Shown in pieces: positions 38,990 through 51,935 of a DNA stretch of 64,000 nucleotides. The stretch is from Callaeas wilsoni (taxonomy: Eukaryota > Chordata > Aves > Passeriformes > Callaeidae), in assembly GCA_013398955.1 (NCBI GenBank), contig VWPU01017411.1, positions 434,001-498,000 on the forward strand, in the 5' to 3' direction. The translations under genes and the position numbers were made by a program. A model generated the notes under the pieces. The model did no database searches, had not been told where the DNA came from, and saw nothing but the letters and a program-made list of their open reading frames with translations. The first letter of the stretch is position 1. Each line of letters starts with the position of its first letter.

Positions 38990-40010
38990 CTCCTGGAGAG
39001 ATAATAGAATGCCTTGAGTCAGAAAAGACTTTAAAGGAAAACCCCCAGCAATAAGCAAGGACATCTTCAACTCGATCAGGTTGCCCATCCAACCTGATAC
39101 TGAACATTTCCAGGGATAGGGCATCTATCATCTCTCTGGGGAACCTGTTACATTGCTTCATTACCCTTACCATAAAAAAAAGTCTTTCTTATATCTAATC
39201 TAGACCAGTCCTCTTTCAGTTTAAAATCATTACCCCCCGTCCTATCACAACAAGACCTGCTAAATGGTCTGTACCCATCCTTCCCCATCTTTCTTATAAG
39301 CCTCCCCTTAGGTCCTGAAGGGCTGCAATAACATCTCTCCATAATTGCAGTCCTGAAGGGCTGCAATAACTTCTCTTCTCCGGCCTGAACAACCCCAACT
39401 CTCTCAGCCTTTTCTCACAGGAGAGGAATTCCAGACCTCTGATGATCTTCATGTTCTTCTCTGAACTCACTCCAAGAGATCCATGTCTTCCCTGTGCTGA
39501 GGACCCCAGAACTGGATGCAGCACTCCAGGTGGGGTCTCACAAGAGCACAGCAGAACAACAGAATCTGGCCACGCTGTTTTTGGTGCAGCCCAGGATACA
39601 AGGATACAATTGGCTTTCTGTGCTGCCAGCACATTTTGGCAGGTCATGTGCAGTCTTTCATCCACCAGCATCTCCAAGTCCTTCTCGGCAGGGCTGCTCT
39701 CAATCCCTCCAACCTCCAGTCTGTAACTGATTCCCTGATATAAGTGCAGCACCTTGCACTTGGACTTGCTGAACCTCATAAGGTTCACAAGGACTCACTC
39801 CTCCAGCTTGTCTAGCTCTCTCTAGATGGCATCCCAGACCTCAGGCACATCAACCTCAACACCCAGCCTGCTGTCATCTGCAAACTTGCTGAGGGTGCAC
39901 TTGATCTCCCTGTCAAAGTCATTGATGAAGACATTGAGCAGTACTAGTCACAACACACTTTTCTGGAACAGGCGGTCTCTGCACTTTGCTTTACACCGAG
40001 ATGCAACCAC
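38990..40010 (-). mobile_element. Longer CR1 LINE with ORF2 C-terminal remnant
   Basis: The minus strand encodes a degraded CR1 reverse-transcriptase C-terminus at about 39294-39788, including KSKCKVLHL, SSPAEKDLEMLVDERL and IIRGLEFLSCEKRLRELGLF. The 3' untranslated part extends to about 38990. Upstream coding remnants (plus-strand text such as CTGTCATCTGCAAACTTGCT) reach about 39960, with weaker similarity to about 40010. Stops and frameshifts interrupt the frame; it is a dead copy. It contains a small tandem duplication (39312-39387). Confidence 0.92.
39312..39387. repeat. 38-bp tandem duplication inside the CR1 copy
   Basis: The 21-nt segment beginning GTCCTGAAGGGCTGCAATAA occurs at 39312-39332 and again at 39350-39370, a period of 38 bp, with looser similarity in the remainder of the unit. 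It sits in the CR1 region just past the ORF2 end. Confidence 0.8.
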
Positions 40011-40678
40011 TGTCATTTCAGACACCAGCCTGAGCAGATCCCATCAGAAGTGAAATTTACGTTACACCACAGAATTCTGTTCTGTCAAATTTCCCTCTTC
40101 CCCCCTCTTTTTTTTTCTGTTGTCAAGCTTCTAGTAGCGGACATGTAATTCTCTTTATAAACTTCCCACATGCATATTGTTGCTTATCATATAAATCTGC
40201 TCTCCTTAACCAACTTTCCCAGGTCACACAAAAATAGTCTGCAGGGGACTTCAGAGGTATAACAGACCATGGTTTGGAAACACCAACTTAAAGAAATCTT
40301 AACAGATACACGTGAGATACAAAACCAAAAGTGATCATCAGTAATCAACTCTATTTTTCTTTTGGGGTGGGAAGACAGCAGTTCTCCTTATGGCCTTTTC
40401 ATTGCACTATTTTATTAACTTCAATATGACAAAGTGGTCTTGAAATCACAGATTTGCTGAAAAACCATTGATGTTATATTTGCTGCTAAGATTCATTTAT
40501 GTCAAAGATACTTCTCAGACTCTATAGTCACAGCAACAAATGAAAACAGCCTTTGATTATGTTAGCTATGGCATGTCACAGGTAGGCCTTTCCCCAGTTC
40601 CTCTAGTAACTGAACTAAACTAATAATTAAATCAGAATGTGTCATTAGAACTGGAAGAGAGGAGGGAAGGATGGAAAG

Positions 40679-40780
40679 CACAACAAAAAAATCCAAAACC
40701 CAAACAAACAAACCCACCAAAAACACACATAAAACCAAAACAACAAAAAAACCAAACCAAAATAAAAACCTCACCAAAAA
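40679..40780. repeat. A/C-rich low-complexity tract
   Basis: About 100 nt of AAACCC/AACAAA-like sequence with almost no G or T on the plus strand. Long open frames on the minus strand here (Phe/Leu/Val/Gly-rich) are an effect of this composition. Confidence 0.8.
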
Positions 40781-42439
40781 TCCCACACTTCATTTTCTGT
40801 GGACAAACACCTACCTCATTTAGCAGCACCAACTGAGGTAACTCTTAATTTAGATTCTCCAACCAGTTTGATTAACTCTGTTCTATGAAACACCTTATCT
40901 TTAGTGCAAATATCTTTAGCATCCTTGCTCCAGACATTCCTTACACAATCTATAGTAAAATGTAAAAATCCCTATCGGCAGATCTTAAATCAGACATGCC
41001 CACAGCAATACCAGGTCTAGATCTGGGGTTATATTGTAATGTTGCATTACAGCTGGAGAGCTGTGTCTAAAGCAACACTTTTTAACTTATCCCTGACTGC
41101 CATAACAGTTTCTGAGTTAGATTTTTGGGCGTTGCTGTACAGAGCAGCAGGGAACTGCAGAAACTTGCCACTGCTGCAGAGCACCTCAAGCACACCAACA
41201 GGAACACTGACAATACTGACACCAACCAACCAACCTGTGTCAGTCAGCAAAAATTCCCCTAATCCCAGTCTAATACCCTAGGTACAGCATTATTTGGTTT
41301 TCAACCAATTTTCCTGAAGTATTTCAAAGGGGGCTTGCAGAGAGAAACACTTACAACCAAGTAGTCTTCCAGTACTGCAGGTGTGTGTCCCTATGTCCAT
41401 CTCTGACAATGCTTGAGCCAGCAGACATCTGCAAGATCCCAGTAACAAACACATACAAATAACAACCGTAATGCCCAAAGTTTTAGATCAGTTTTAGTGA
41501 CTTTAGTGTTTCATACACAGTTGTACAAGAAAACTGTGATGTCAACTTTTTAGGGTAAGGTGTCACTTTAAATTCAAACATGCACTGTGTATTATAAGTC
41601 TCCCACTATATTTAGCAACAATTGGCTGGTACAGAAAGATTTCTTCCAAAAATAAAATTAAGGACTTCATATCATTCAGTGCTCACATGTAAGGAAAATT
41701 ACAGTATTATCACACTTATCAGAGTCTTGCAGGGCCAAAAAAGATATGAAGTACCAGAATGCAAGTGGATGGAGGGCCATCTGGAGAGAAAGGAGATGTA
41801 AAAGCAGAGTGCAAAAACAAGAGTTCATATTGACTACCAGACATTAGAAAGTTTGTTATGAAAGTTGTTATGAGTCCTCTCTTCTCTTCCAGAAAAATTA
41901 CATCCAAAAATCTGTGGAACTACTAACTTCTCAGTTACTGTGGTCATGTTGTTTGCGGGAGTTACAGAGACATCATAAAACACAATTTAACTAGCACAAT
42001 TAACATGGACTAATTTTTTCTGATTCAATCACTTAAATTATTCAGTCTGTTGTAAGAAAAGTCTACTGTAAGTGGGTATATATATTCCTTTGGGGAATTC
42101 TTGTATAACATGAAAATTTCCTCTATGAGTAAAACAACAAGAGTTTATATTTTAAAAAATATAAAGCAATTTATATTTTCATATAAATATCTAAAAAGTC
42201 AAAGTTGAAGCCTAAATAAATGTTTGACACTCCCTACAACATTATAGCAATGTATCAATGGTACATTTGGGTTTGCATATTGAAGAGTAAGAGTTGCATT
42301 CATGAAGAAAAATACTTGCAATCTTCCAGAATTAAAAGGTTAATAATATGCCATAGCAATCTGCCAAGATTCAGAAGTCATGACTTTAAAAAGTTAAGAT
42401 TGTGGACTTTCAGTACTTAAAGGGGGCTTATAAAGAGGG

Positions 42440-42765
42440 AGAGCAACTTTTTATACAGGCAGACAGGAACAGGAATAGGAATTGTTTTAACTAAAAGAGA
42501 GGATTTAGATTAGATGTTAAGAAGAAATTCTTTCCTCAAGACGGTACAGAGGCACTGAACAGGTTGCACAGAGAACTTGCAAATGCCCCACCCATAGAAA
42601 CGTTCAGTGCCAGGTTGGATGGGGACCTGAGGAACCTGATCTAGTGGGTGGCATCCACCCAGGGTGAACCCACTACGGCATCCCTGCCTGTAGTGGGGTG
42701 GTTGGAACTAGATCCTCTTTAAGGTCCCTTCCAATCCAAGTCATTCTATCAGCCTGTGATTTCTT
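42440..42765 (+). mobile_element. CR1 LINE 3' fragment
   Basis: Sense-strand motifs are AGATTAGATGTTAAGAAG, GCACTGAACAGGTTGCACAG, TTGGATGGGGACCTGAGG, GGTTGGAACTAGATCCTC and CCCTTCCAATCCAAGTC. It is 5'-truncated and moderately diverged. Confidence 0.9.
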
Positions 42766-44943
42766 AACATTTAATTTCTACAGCAGCAATCCATGAAATA
42801 TGAGCACATACCCAGAAGTTCTTAATATTTGTGCCTGCTCAGCATAACACAAGAGTTGCTGTCTCCTAAGCTTGGCTAACACAGTAAAACCACTGAGGAG
42901 GAGCTCAGGAAAGAGTTGCATCCCAACCCTCAGTACTGAGGAACAACAAAAGCAAAGGAACAAAGACTCCTCCCAGCCCAGCAGTGAAAAATCAGAGAGA
43001 CTCACTTCTTTTCTTCTGTATCTTGTATAAATGCCCTACTCTCACGTTAACCTCTACAACTGCCAAATTCCTACACAAGAAGTGGGATTTTCTGCTTTGA
43101 ACTGTTAAGACTGGTCATCTCAGTCTTCTTGAGCTGCACTCTTAAGCAAGAGCAATACTGGAAGGAGTGACAGAGAGCAAGGAGGTGACACATTTTAGAG
43201 TAACAGATACCCGAGTAAGGACTGAAATTAGGGGTTTTATGAATCTTGGTTTTGAACAAATAACAAAATTTATGGCCATCATCTCTATGTTCCTCTTCAT
43301 AAACAGAGTCAACACTACTGTTGGCTACACCAAGTGTGCCAGGAACAGGAAAAATTCTAACTAAGTAGATAATATATAAAGTACAGTAAAATCAAAAAGA
43401 ATGATTTATAAACTCTGGAAAGAGCAAACTCACACTCAGATCACTTAGTCATCCTGTCTCTCAGTTCTGTTTCCTCACAAAGATGACTAAAAAAATAATC
43501 TGAGTTTTATTTCTAGCTTGCCGTGCTTTTAAACAATTCTCTATGCTGAGAAAAAAAAGAAAAGAAAAAAAATCCCATTCAGTGCTCAAAGAAGACAATT
43601 CATAAACTGACACTGGAAGCAACTTCAATATGACACACATCTAATGAAATTGTGCCAAGCTCTTTGGTAGAAAGGGGATGTTCTTTCACCTCTTCAATAA
43701 CAAAATAGTTGCAAATAACTTAGTTGGAAAACAGCCCTACTTTTCCATAAAAGAAAACACTCCTGAAAACAAATCAGTCATTTATATTTGTGCGGAGTAA
43801 GAAAGAAGCTGGGGAAAGTTGGAATGTGGCCCGTTTGTTACTAATTAAATAAAGCAAGACAAAGCTTTCTAAGACTTATAATAGAAGTTTTAATTTATCA
43901 AAAATTGAGAGAGGACTCGAGGGCTGGTTACTGAGGGAAATTGCTACCAAAACACAACCTGGGTAAGGGTATTAAAGGGCCTGAAAGCTCACTGCCAGAG
44001 GAAGAAGCAGTTCCCATTCTTCCCCAGAAAACATTCCCACTCCGACGACAACACCAGCTTGGGTGATCTCGTGGTCACACAATGGAGAACTGCTGGGAAC
44101 ATGACCCGGCCAGATAAGCCCATTCACCAAATGATGAGGCAGGCTGACGCAAGGAAGCAGCCAAGGTTCTGGATCCCAGACCACAGCCACCTTCATCTGC
44201 ATGGATTTTTTTTTTAAGCAGATCAGATACTGTGAGTTACCGAGTTCACAGAGCTATGCTGGGAAGCTGTCAGTGGGCTATTTGCCCGCAGCACGGTGAC
44301 GCAGAGTTACACCCTGCCGTGTGAAGAGCAGTAACAGGCACCACTGTACCAAATGGCTGCCTCTGGCAGGGGCTCAAGAGGCAGGTGACTCAAGCAGAGA
44401 GAGACGTGGAGTGGCTCCCTGAACTTTTCTGTCCCCATTTTAACACAGACGTTGGCCATTTCCTTTCTGCTCCTACTGTTCAGCACTGCTCTGTCAGATC
44501 AGCTCAGCCTTTCACTGCCCCTTCCCTGATCACTGCTTTCTGCCCACACGTCCTACTGGTAGGAGCACCAGCTCCAAAGAAGCAGCTTCACCATCTTGAA
44601 ACCACATAGGCAAACTTGAGAATATTTAAAATTATGTACAAATGGATGCTTTAACCACTCAAAGGTGTCAAACCTTGCTCTTTAGCTACCAAACTTTACA
44701 ACTCTCTTGGGAAGGCTATAAATATTTACAGATAGCACCTCTAAAGAAAAAAAATAAACAAGTGTTTTGGCTTTGTTTTTTTTTCCCCCCAAATCCGGAC
44801 TACATTATCACCAGTAAGTTACATGTATCATCGTACAATTAAAAGAACTGAAATCTGAGAATTCAAAAGTGAAAAGCACTGGCTTACTGAACTGAGGGAG
44901 AAAACAGCTTCTACAGACAAAAGTTAAAAATTGCACTTCGAAG

Positions 44944-44990
44944 TGATGGCATTCCATCATAGTGGGAATTGACACTCCACAGTGTCAATT
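44944..44990. repeat. Two adjacent perfect hairpins
   Basis: The first hairpin is TGATGG-CATT-CCATCA (44944-44959). The second is AATTGACACT-CCAC-AGTGTCAATT (44967-44990), with a 10-bp perfect stem. Only 7 nt separate them. This is intronic; no RNA family was recognised. Confidence 0.8.
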
Positions 44991-47900
44991 TACTCCACAG
45001 AGGAAAAAAAAAAAGAGAACACTTAATGCAGTTTGTGACACTTGCATCCAAGATACAAGCAAGGGCAGGATAGCTTAAAATAAATGGATGCTTCAAATTC
45101 CATGAGAAAGAGCAGGACAGAATCCCAGGAGAAGGATCCATAGTAAAAAGGTAGGAAATTATTTCTTCACTTGCAACTTGTTCCTTCTTAAGATTACCAC
45201 TGTATTTAAAGACATTAAAGAGAAAAAAAAATTTTAAAAAAAAAGAACAATCATTTTCCTTTCATTTGCCCTGATTTTCCATCATTGTGTCTGTAGGATG
45301 ATGACGATGCAGACATTAGGGTTTTTATTAGACAATCAGTTTTCAATCATGAAAATAAGCTTTTCTGAAACAACAGATTTAAATTTGTTCAAATAAATAG
45401 GACAACATCTTTGACCACGGGAAAGTAAGATGACTGTCAAGTCCCACTGGAAGTGACCAGCAGCAGCAGATGAGAACACAATACTGAAGTACTAAACAAG
45501 CAGCATAAACTTAAAATTTTTTCTAGTTGGTTGATTCCTCAGAAAATGCTAATGATTTCAGGAAAAAATACATTCAGGTCACTAACATCTCACAGAAACT
45601 TTCAAAATACCCATGCTGAAGAACAAGCTGGGTAACTCTTAAACCTACAAATCACTATGCTGATGCAGACTTGTGCTTTTATGCTAAAAAAGCCACAAAC
45701 TGGCTTTACCCAGAACTTCTGAGCAGATAATTTAATGGCACGAATTATTTTCATCACAGTCAAATCATGGCACCTGAGGGAAGAAGTATTCTTGAAGTAG
45801 CTTGTGCCTCCTCAACAGTAAAAAGGACCAAAAAGTTCATAGCAAAACCACCTCAAAACTACAAATCTTTGGCCCAAAGGCCTATTCACTGAAGAATCAC
45901 TGCAAGCCCCTATTTACAAAAGCACACATAGCCTTTTCAAGGGTGAGGAAGAAATAAGCCTTTGGATATGTTAATATTAACTGTTAGACTGGAGCGTAAC
46001 TGAGGAGTTTTAGAATATGAACTTTTGTTGGACACAGTATTTCATAATAATTATTACATCCTTTGAGAGACCTGCATGGGAACTCGCTCACAGATGGATC
46101 AAGTTATCAGTGTAACAGACGATTTTACTCCACAGGGGTGAAATAACTTCAACGTTTCTGACCACAGATAGATTTTACAGGCTGTTTTTTTCTTTTAGTT
46201 GGAAAATTATAGTTAATTACATAGCTTACATTGCTCAAATACAAGAATTCTTCAGAACCTCAACTAAAGACAGCAGAAGCCTGTAAACTTTTAAGGAAAA
46301 AATACTGCTATCAACCTTTACTTTAATATGAGTACTATGGATTTTCTTCCCTTCTTCTCTTTCATTACTATCCACAACTTCTTATTTTGCCTACACTTTC
46401 TACATATATATTATATAAATACCCACAGCCTGTCATGTTTATCTATACATTAAAAAAAAATACAATTGTAGTTAAATAAAGTTCCATATTAGTGGGTTCT
46501 TAATTCCATTTAGTCTAGCAGCTCCAAAAATCTTGCCAACATACACTGGTTTGCTGGTCTGTGAATATTTGAAAAAGGAAACTAGAATTTCTAAGGGCAT
46601 GCAGCCACAAGACTTTGCTGCACACACAGCACCCCAAAAGACCAGCTAGCAGTCACGTGAAACAGCCTCTGCATCAAAACAAAAAGTACCCAATAGTGTT
46701 CCTAGGGTTTTGTAAAATAAATTGGACTTGTTCTACTTATCAATAGGAAAGTAGTCAAAAAGTTAAACACTTAAGGGATTAAAAAGCCAGCAGTTCTCTC
46801 TGGATATGTGGGAAATTGTTTACAAATATTATTTATGGGAATAATACTATTTGAAGTGGCATCATTTGCTACTATGTAAACTTATAGGAAACACTGAAAG
46901 ATAATTCATGTGAGGACAGTAAGGAGCCAATCTCTTCTTACTACTCTTAGGCATTAAAACAAATACCCAGGAAACTTCACTTTAGTGTTCCAGCAGAAAC
47001 TGATTTAACCTCTACTTTCTGCCAGGTTAGAATACTGCATCAAACCAATACAGTTGATTATAGTTTTCACTAATATCCCTTTCTATCCAGGTATATCCAA
47101 GTATAAATTAAACTGAAGCAGCAACACCAGGTTTGAAATTGCAGGAAGGGCCTGTGAAAGGGGTGACCCAGCTGGTGACTCAGCAGGACTTTCCCTGCCT
47201 CCTCCTCTGCAAGGGAGGGCAGGAAATTTCAAAAGAATGTGTTCATACCAAACACAGCTATGAGTTATGATTTAAAGCAAAGTCACATGCTCACAGATAA
47301 TAAGGCCAGCAGAATAAACCTGGCAGTGAACCGGTAACACACACAAAATGAGTTCCTTCTCCACCAGAATCTGGACTCTGCAACCCAGCATCCTTCAACA
47401 CTGTTGGTGGCCATTGTTGAGCTCTCCCATTTAGTCAGACATGGAGGCTATATCATACCTGTTTGTCATTTAAATAGTCCTGTGTTTGACTATAAATAAT
47501 GCAGATCGCATTTGTGGAACATGATTAATGAACAGGACTCAAAACTTCAGCCCACACAGTAGCTGTGGGTAAATAAGTTGTGTGTAACAACACACCCAGG
47601 ACAGCCTATTCTTGGCAAAGAAAACTCCTACACTTCCTCTATCACTAATAAAATGCTCTGAAAATAATGATCTGTAAGAACAACTGCATAGCATTAGGCC
47701 TCCAAAGGCCTGTCTAACCTGATATCACCTCTGATAAAGTGTGTGGAAGAGGACAAGAACCAGACATGCACACAGGAGATGCAACCCAGTAACAAATTCT
47801 CAGTCACTTATGTATGGCACGGGTCTGCTGAGCCAAATGTGGTGTCTTTATGTTCATCAAATGATGATGCATTTTTCTGTGCAACATCTCAGAGATCAGC

Positions 47901-48327
47901 ATCTCAATGTGCAGTTCTGAGCTCACCACTTCACAACTTGCTGAATACCTAAAAAGAATTCAAGGAGACAAAAACAGGTGACACACAACCCTTATTTCAC
48001 ATTCACCCTCTTCATGCACCTGTTTCATTCACAATTTTAGAGGCTTTCACCATCTCTCTCCTTCCCTCCCCCACTGAAACACCTCCCTCTGTGCTTTTTC
48101 AAGTGCTGCTATATTTTCTGAGGCCTGATAATGGACACAGAACTTCACAGCACTTGCCTCGTTAGCATACCATGCATACAGGTAATAATCTTTGTTTTGT
48201 TCTCTACTACTTTCATTACAATTCCTACTGATTTACTTCTTTAACTGTTATAGCTCATTTTCAGACAGCCATCTAACACCAAGACTTGTTCCTAAGATGT
48301 TTTTGCCTGCCATTTCACTGCCCAAGC

Positions 48328-48600
48328 ACAACAGAACCATAAAATCATTTAGGTTGGAAATGACCTTTAAGATCATCAAGTCCAACTGTAAACCCAGCGC
48401 TGTCAGGTCCACCTCTAAAGCATGTCCCTAAGCATGTCCACATGTCCCTAGGCAGCAGTTTTACACATCTTTTAAATACCTCCATGGATGGCAACTTTAT
48501 ACCTTCCCTGGGCAGCCTGTTTCAAAGCTTGATAACCCTTCGGGTGATGAAAATTTTCCTAATATCCAATCTAAACCTCCTCTGGCCATGTCTTGACACA
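48328..48600 (-). mobile_element. CR1 LINE 3' fragment, minus strand
   Basis: The plus-strand text AACCATAAAATCATTTAGGT, TTAAGATCATCAAGTCCAAC, CTGGGCAGCCTGTTTCAAAG and ATATCCAATCTAAACCTCCT is the reverse complement of a CR1 3' end. A small internal duplication of GCATGTCCCTAAG / ACATGTCCCTAGG is present at about 48420-48450. Confidence 0.9.
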
Positions 48601-50879
48601 CAACAAAATGGCCAAGCAATTGACTCTCCTATTAAATTTCTAATTATTTTATTTCATTCTTATTTGTTTCTCCACCACATCTGCATTTGGCACTCTGCCT
48701 TGAGTATATTAACAGCAGCAGCAAATTTTGCCATCTGACTTTTCACTCTTCTCCAGATCACTTATGAGTATTTTGGAGAGCACAAGCTCACAAGCCCAAC
48801 ACAGATGCCTCCACTGTGAAAACAGGCAAGCTACTCCCGCTCTCTGCTTTGCCCCTTGATGGGCACAGCAGAAACAGCCTTCCCAGTCCAAGGCCACCAA
48901 GCTCTTCCAAAAACCTTTGGTGAAGTGTGTTTCAAAGGAGGGCCTGACAAACCAAGCACACTGACTGAACATCCCAACACTGCAGTGGTTCTTATGGATC
49001 TACCAAACTCCACTGAAGCCAGCAACTCACTGCTAACACAGTTCTAATAACCATGTCTAGTTTTCAGCTATTAATCAAAACCAGATGAATTGTCAATCAC
49101 TAGCTTCATCTCACAGCCAAAATAATTTGCAGTTTTCCACACAAAAAAAGAAATAACAAGCCTTGGAATCAACACAGCAATTTCTTTCAACTTAAAAGCA
49201 CTTTCCTTCCAACGTATCTAAAAACAAAACAGTAATTTGGTTAACCACAAGTATTACAGCCTTCCCATGATAAGGCTAGCTTCAAATCACTGAAAAATAA
49301 TTACTAAGATGACTTCTGTTGATTTTAACATACATAGTGATTTCCATTTTCACTGACTATATTAATTTTGTTGATTCATTTTATACAAATAAAAACAAAC
49401 CAGTCATTTAAATAACTGCTCTTCAGCGAACAGTTTTCTGCTACTGACATGAAAGGAAAACCATGACACAGGAGAGCTACCAACTCCGTATTCAGGCTTA
49501 AGAGCAGGGGTTTCGCGCATCTGCATTTTTCCCCAGGGGGTGGGGAGGGGTTAAGTTTTCGTTGATTTGAACAATACTCATTTCATCCAAACAGTTTTCA
49601 AGGGGGAAACGCCTGCCTGTTAAGAGTTTCATTACTACAGTCAGGGCTCAAACTAATTACTTAATGGGAAGGTACGTGAAAAGTAACTTTTACCAGATAA
49701 AAACTTCACAGAAATAAGCTAACAGAGAAGTTACTTGGCTTGCTACAACTGTCTGAATTACTGATTTTAATCAAATAACTGGAGTTATCATGTGGTTTTC
49801 CTCTAATTATTTCGTTTCAGCACTTACCTTTCTTCAAGCTATTCATTTGCAGTTCAGCACTCTGTAATAGGTTGCATAGCTCATTTAAGGGTTGAGCTGT
49901 CTGTGTTTAACCTCTTCACTGATTAAAGGGAAACAAATGTCCCAAGAACATTTAACAAGCTTGCACATTTTACAAGTAAACTTTCTTCTCCCAAACCACC
50001 TTTTAATGCCAAAAATAGGCTTGCTGGATGGTCAGATGAAAATGAGGAATTAATGCTGGTGAAGAATACCACTGCTTTAGGGTACAGTCCATCTCAAGTA
50101 TTTCCTCCCGCATCCCCACCATCACAGGTTATGAAAGATCCCAGTGACAGGTTTTTGTTCCTTTACTGTCTTAAAAGTCTTACGTTACCATTTCTAAAAT
50201 TTTCTTTCAAGTTTTTTCTGCTAGATGCTTCAGCTCTCATCTTCAGAGTAAAATGTACTTGTACTTCTTTTTCTCATTCCTACTCCTTCTGTACTGATTT
50301 CTCTGTGCTGTCATTACCTCCTTCTCAAATATTTGCTTATTTTCTTCATTTTTTCCTATAGTCTTGAGTTCTCTCCTTTTCATCCTGCTTACCCATACAG
50401 TTGGTAACAGGAGACACTGGCAAGAGCTGCTCTCTCAGACAGGAACACACAACTCCACGTGCAAGCAAGAACTGTAATTTAGGTTCTCCAAACAAAGTCT
50501 GTGCATGGAGATGCAGAGAGAGGAAGGGTTGACACAGGCATCTAAAATTTCAAACCAACTTTGAGGTAGGCTGGGAAGAAAAAGATGATCTTGAAGATAA
50601 ACTTTGCCTCTTCAAGAGAGCTTCCTCCTCCCTCAGAGAAAGACAGTGCACTTTTCGCCTTGCCCAGCTTAGTCCCTGATCTCCCTCACAGGGCTCCCCT
50701 CCTCCTCCCTCTCTTCCACGGGGAATGTGGAAGCCTGTCCCAGCTGCTGAGCTGCTCCATCCACCACTCCTTGTCAGCTGCCTCTCTGCAGCGCATACAT
50801 CTGATTCCCAGAGCCAGCTCACGCTGTGCAGAGCAGCGAACAGGAGCAGCCGGCAGGCAGCAGTGGAGGGGACTGCTGA

Positions 50880-51130
50880 GCAGCTGCTTTGCGCACGGGC
50901 CCGGGACACTGCCTAGCACAGCTGTTTTTATGATTTATTGAGCGTATTGTAGCATCGTATCATTGCGACTGCATTCCAACAATTGTCTCCAAATATTTAT
51001 GGGCAGAGCTACTTGGCATTAATTACTGATTGATCGGAAAAAAAATAAAATTAGTAAATCTTTGATATCTTGACCACCAATTCATCTGGTACCAAAACCT
51101 CTTGAATTCTGACCGACCAAGTCAAAGACA
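50880..51130. promoter_or_regulatory. Candidate intronic regulatory block near exon 2
   Basis: This non-repetitive stretch about 0.8-1 kb downstream of exon 2 (in the CHD7 direction) has homeodomain/PBX-type sites: ATGATTTATTGAG (50929-50941) and TTAATTACTGATTGATC (about 51019-51035). It also has an E-box CAGCTG (50881-50886) and AGCTGTTTTT, next to a GC-rich shoulder at 50580-50920. The motifs are visible; the enhancer role is inferred and conservation could not be checked. Confidence 0.35.
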
Positions 51131-51935
51131 AACAACGGCAAATGTGAAGATTCCAAAAAGCACTTTTTCAGCTGAAGCTTAACATACTATGTATGTAGCC
51201 AAAGCTGTTAAGCTACAGAGGATCAAGATGTTTTACCGTTTTTAGCTTTTAATTGCAAAATGAGGTGGAAGCAATACATGGCCATCGAAACCTGGCAGAT
51301 CAGAGCCTCAGTAAACTAAAACTTATATTCTATTTAACATTTCATTTGAGCCTCGGAAGATTTCATTTTAGACTGATTCACGTTGTTGTCTTCTCCTTGC
51401 ATAAACTGTTTCCCCATCACTTCTCAGTTTCATTACTCAGTGCTAAAGAAGTTCACGCCAGAAATTTTTTTCACGTGTAACAATTTCAGCTTTAATTTAA
51501 AACCACAGAACATTCCCTTAGGATTTAAAAAAAAAAGACCTTAGTTTGGCCAAAACAAACACATTATAACACACACTACTTTTCTCCAAGTTGCAAATAC
51601 AAAAATTTAATAGTTTAAATGACAATTCTCACATGTGCTTTCCATCTTCTTCCCAAAGGAACCAACATGAAAAAAATAGTACATATTCAGCTTGTCCTGT
51701 TATTGTATCACATTTTGGTCTATCCATAATGTTATCCTATAAAAATTACCATAAGGATGTTAGAAAGATATCTGAACCTCATTTCACCTTCAGCCTCTGT
51801 ACACCAAAAAAGCCACATAACCAATAACAAACAAGGGAGTTGAACAGGAGCAACTATTTTGAAACCAGTTCTTGTGTATCCTGAAAGGCGTTTACAGTCA
51901 TTTACAACATTTTCTACTAATTGGAAGGAGCTTAC

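Larger units (their letters stand above)
21574..51935 (-). other. CHD7 intron 2
   Basis: About 30.4 kb between the exon 2 donor (51935) and the exon 3 acceptor (21574). It contains CR1 fragments at 29165-29578, 31216-31548, 38990-40010, 42440-42765 and 48328-48600. It also has several simple-sequence tracts, twin hairpins at 44944-44990, and a candidate regulatory block near 50880-51130. Stretches 21574-29160, 31550-38990 and 42770-48320 show no recognisable exon, RNA gene or dispersed repeat. The short open frames there lack domains. Confidence 0.88.

Noticed and set aside
39294..39788. 164-codon minus-strand frame as a gene
   Set aside because: It is the degraded C-terminus of the CR1 reverse transcriptase; flanking sequence is CR1 and the frame is broken.
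51732..51935. Extension of the exon 2 reading frame past residue 562 ([11 protein letters not shown]...)
   Set aside because: It follows a canonical GTAAGC donor at the position where CHD7 exon 2 ends, and the added residues do not resemble CHD7. The correct continuation (HSPSEPF) is at exon 3.
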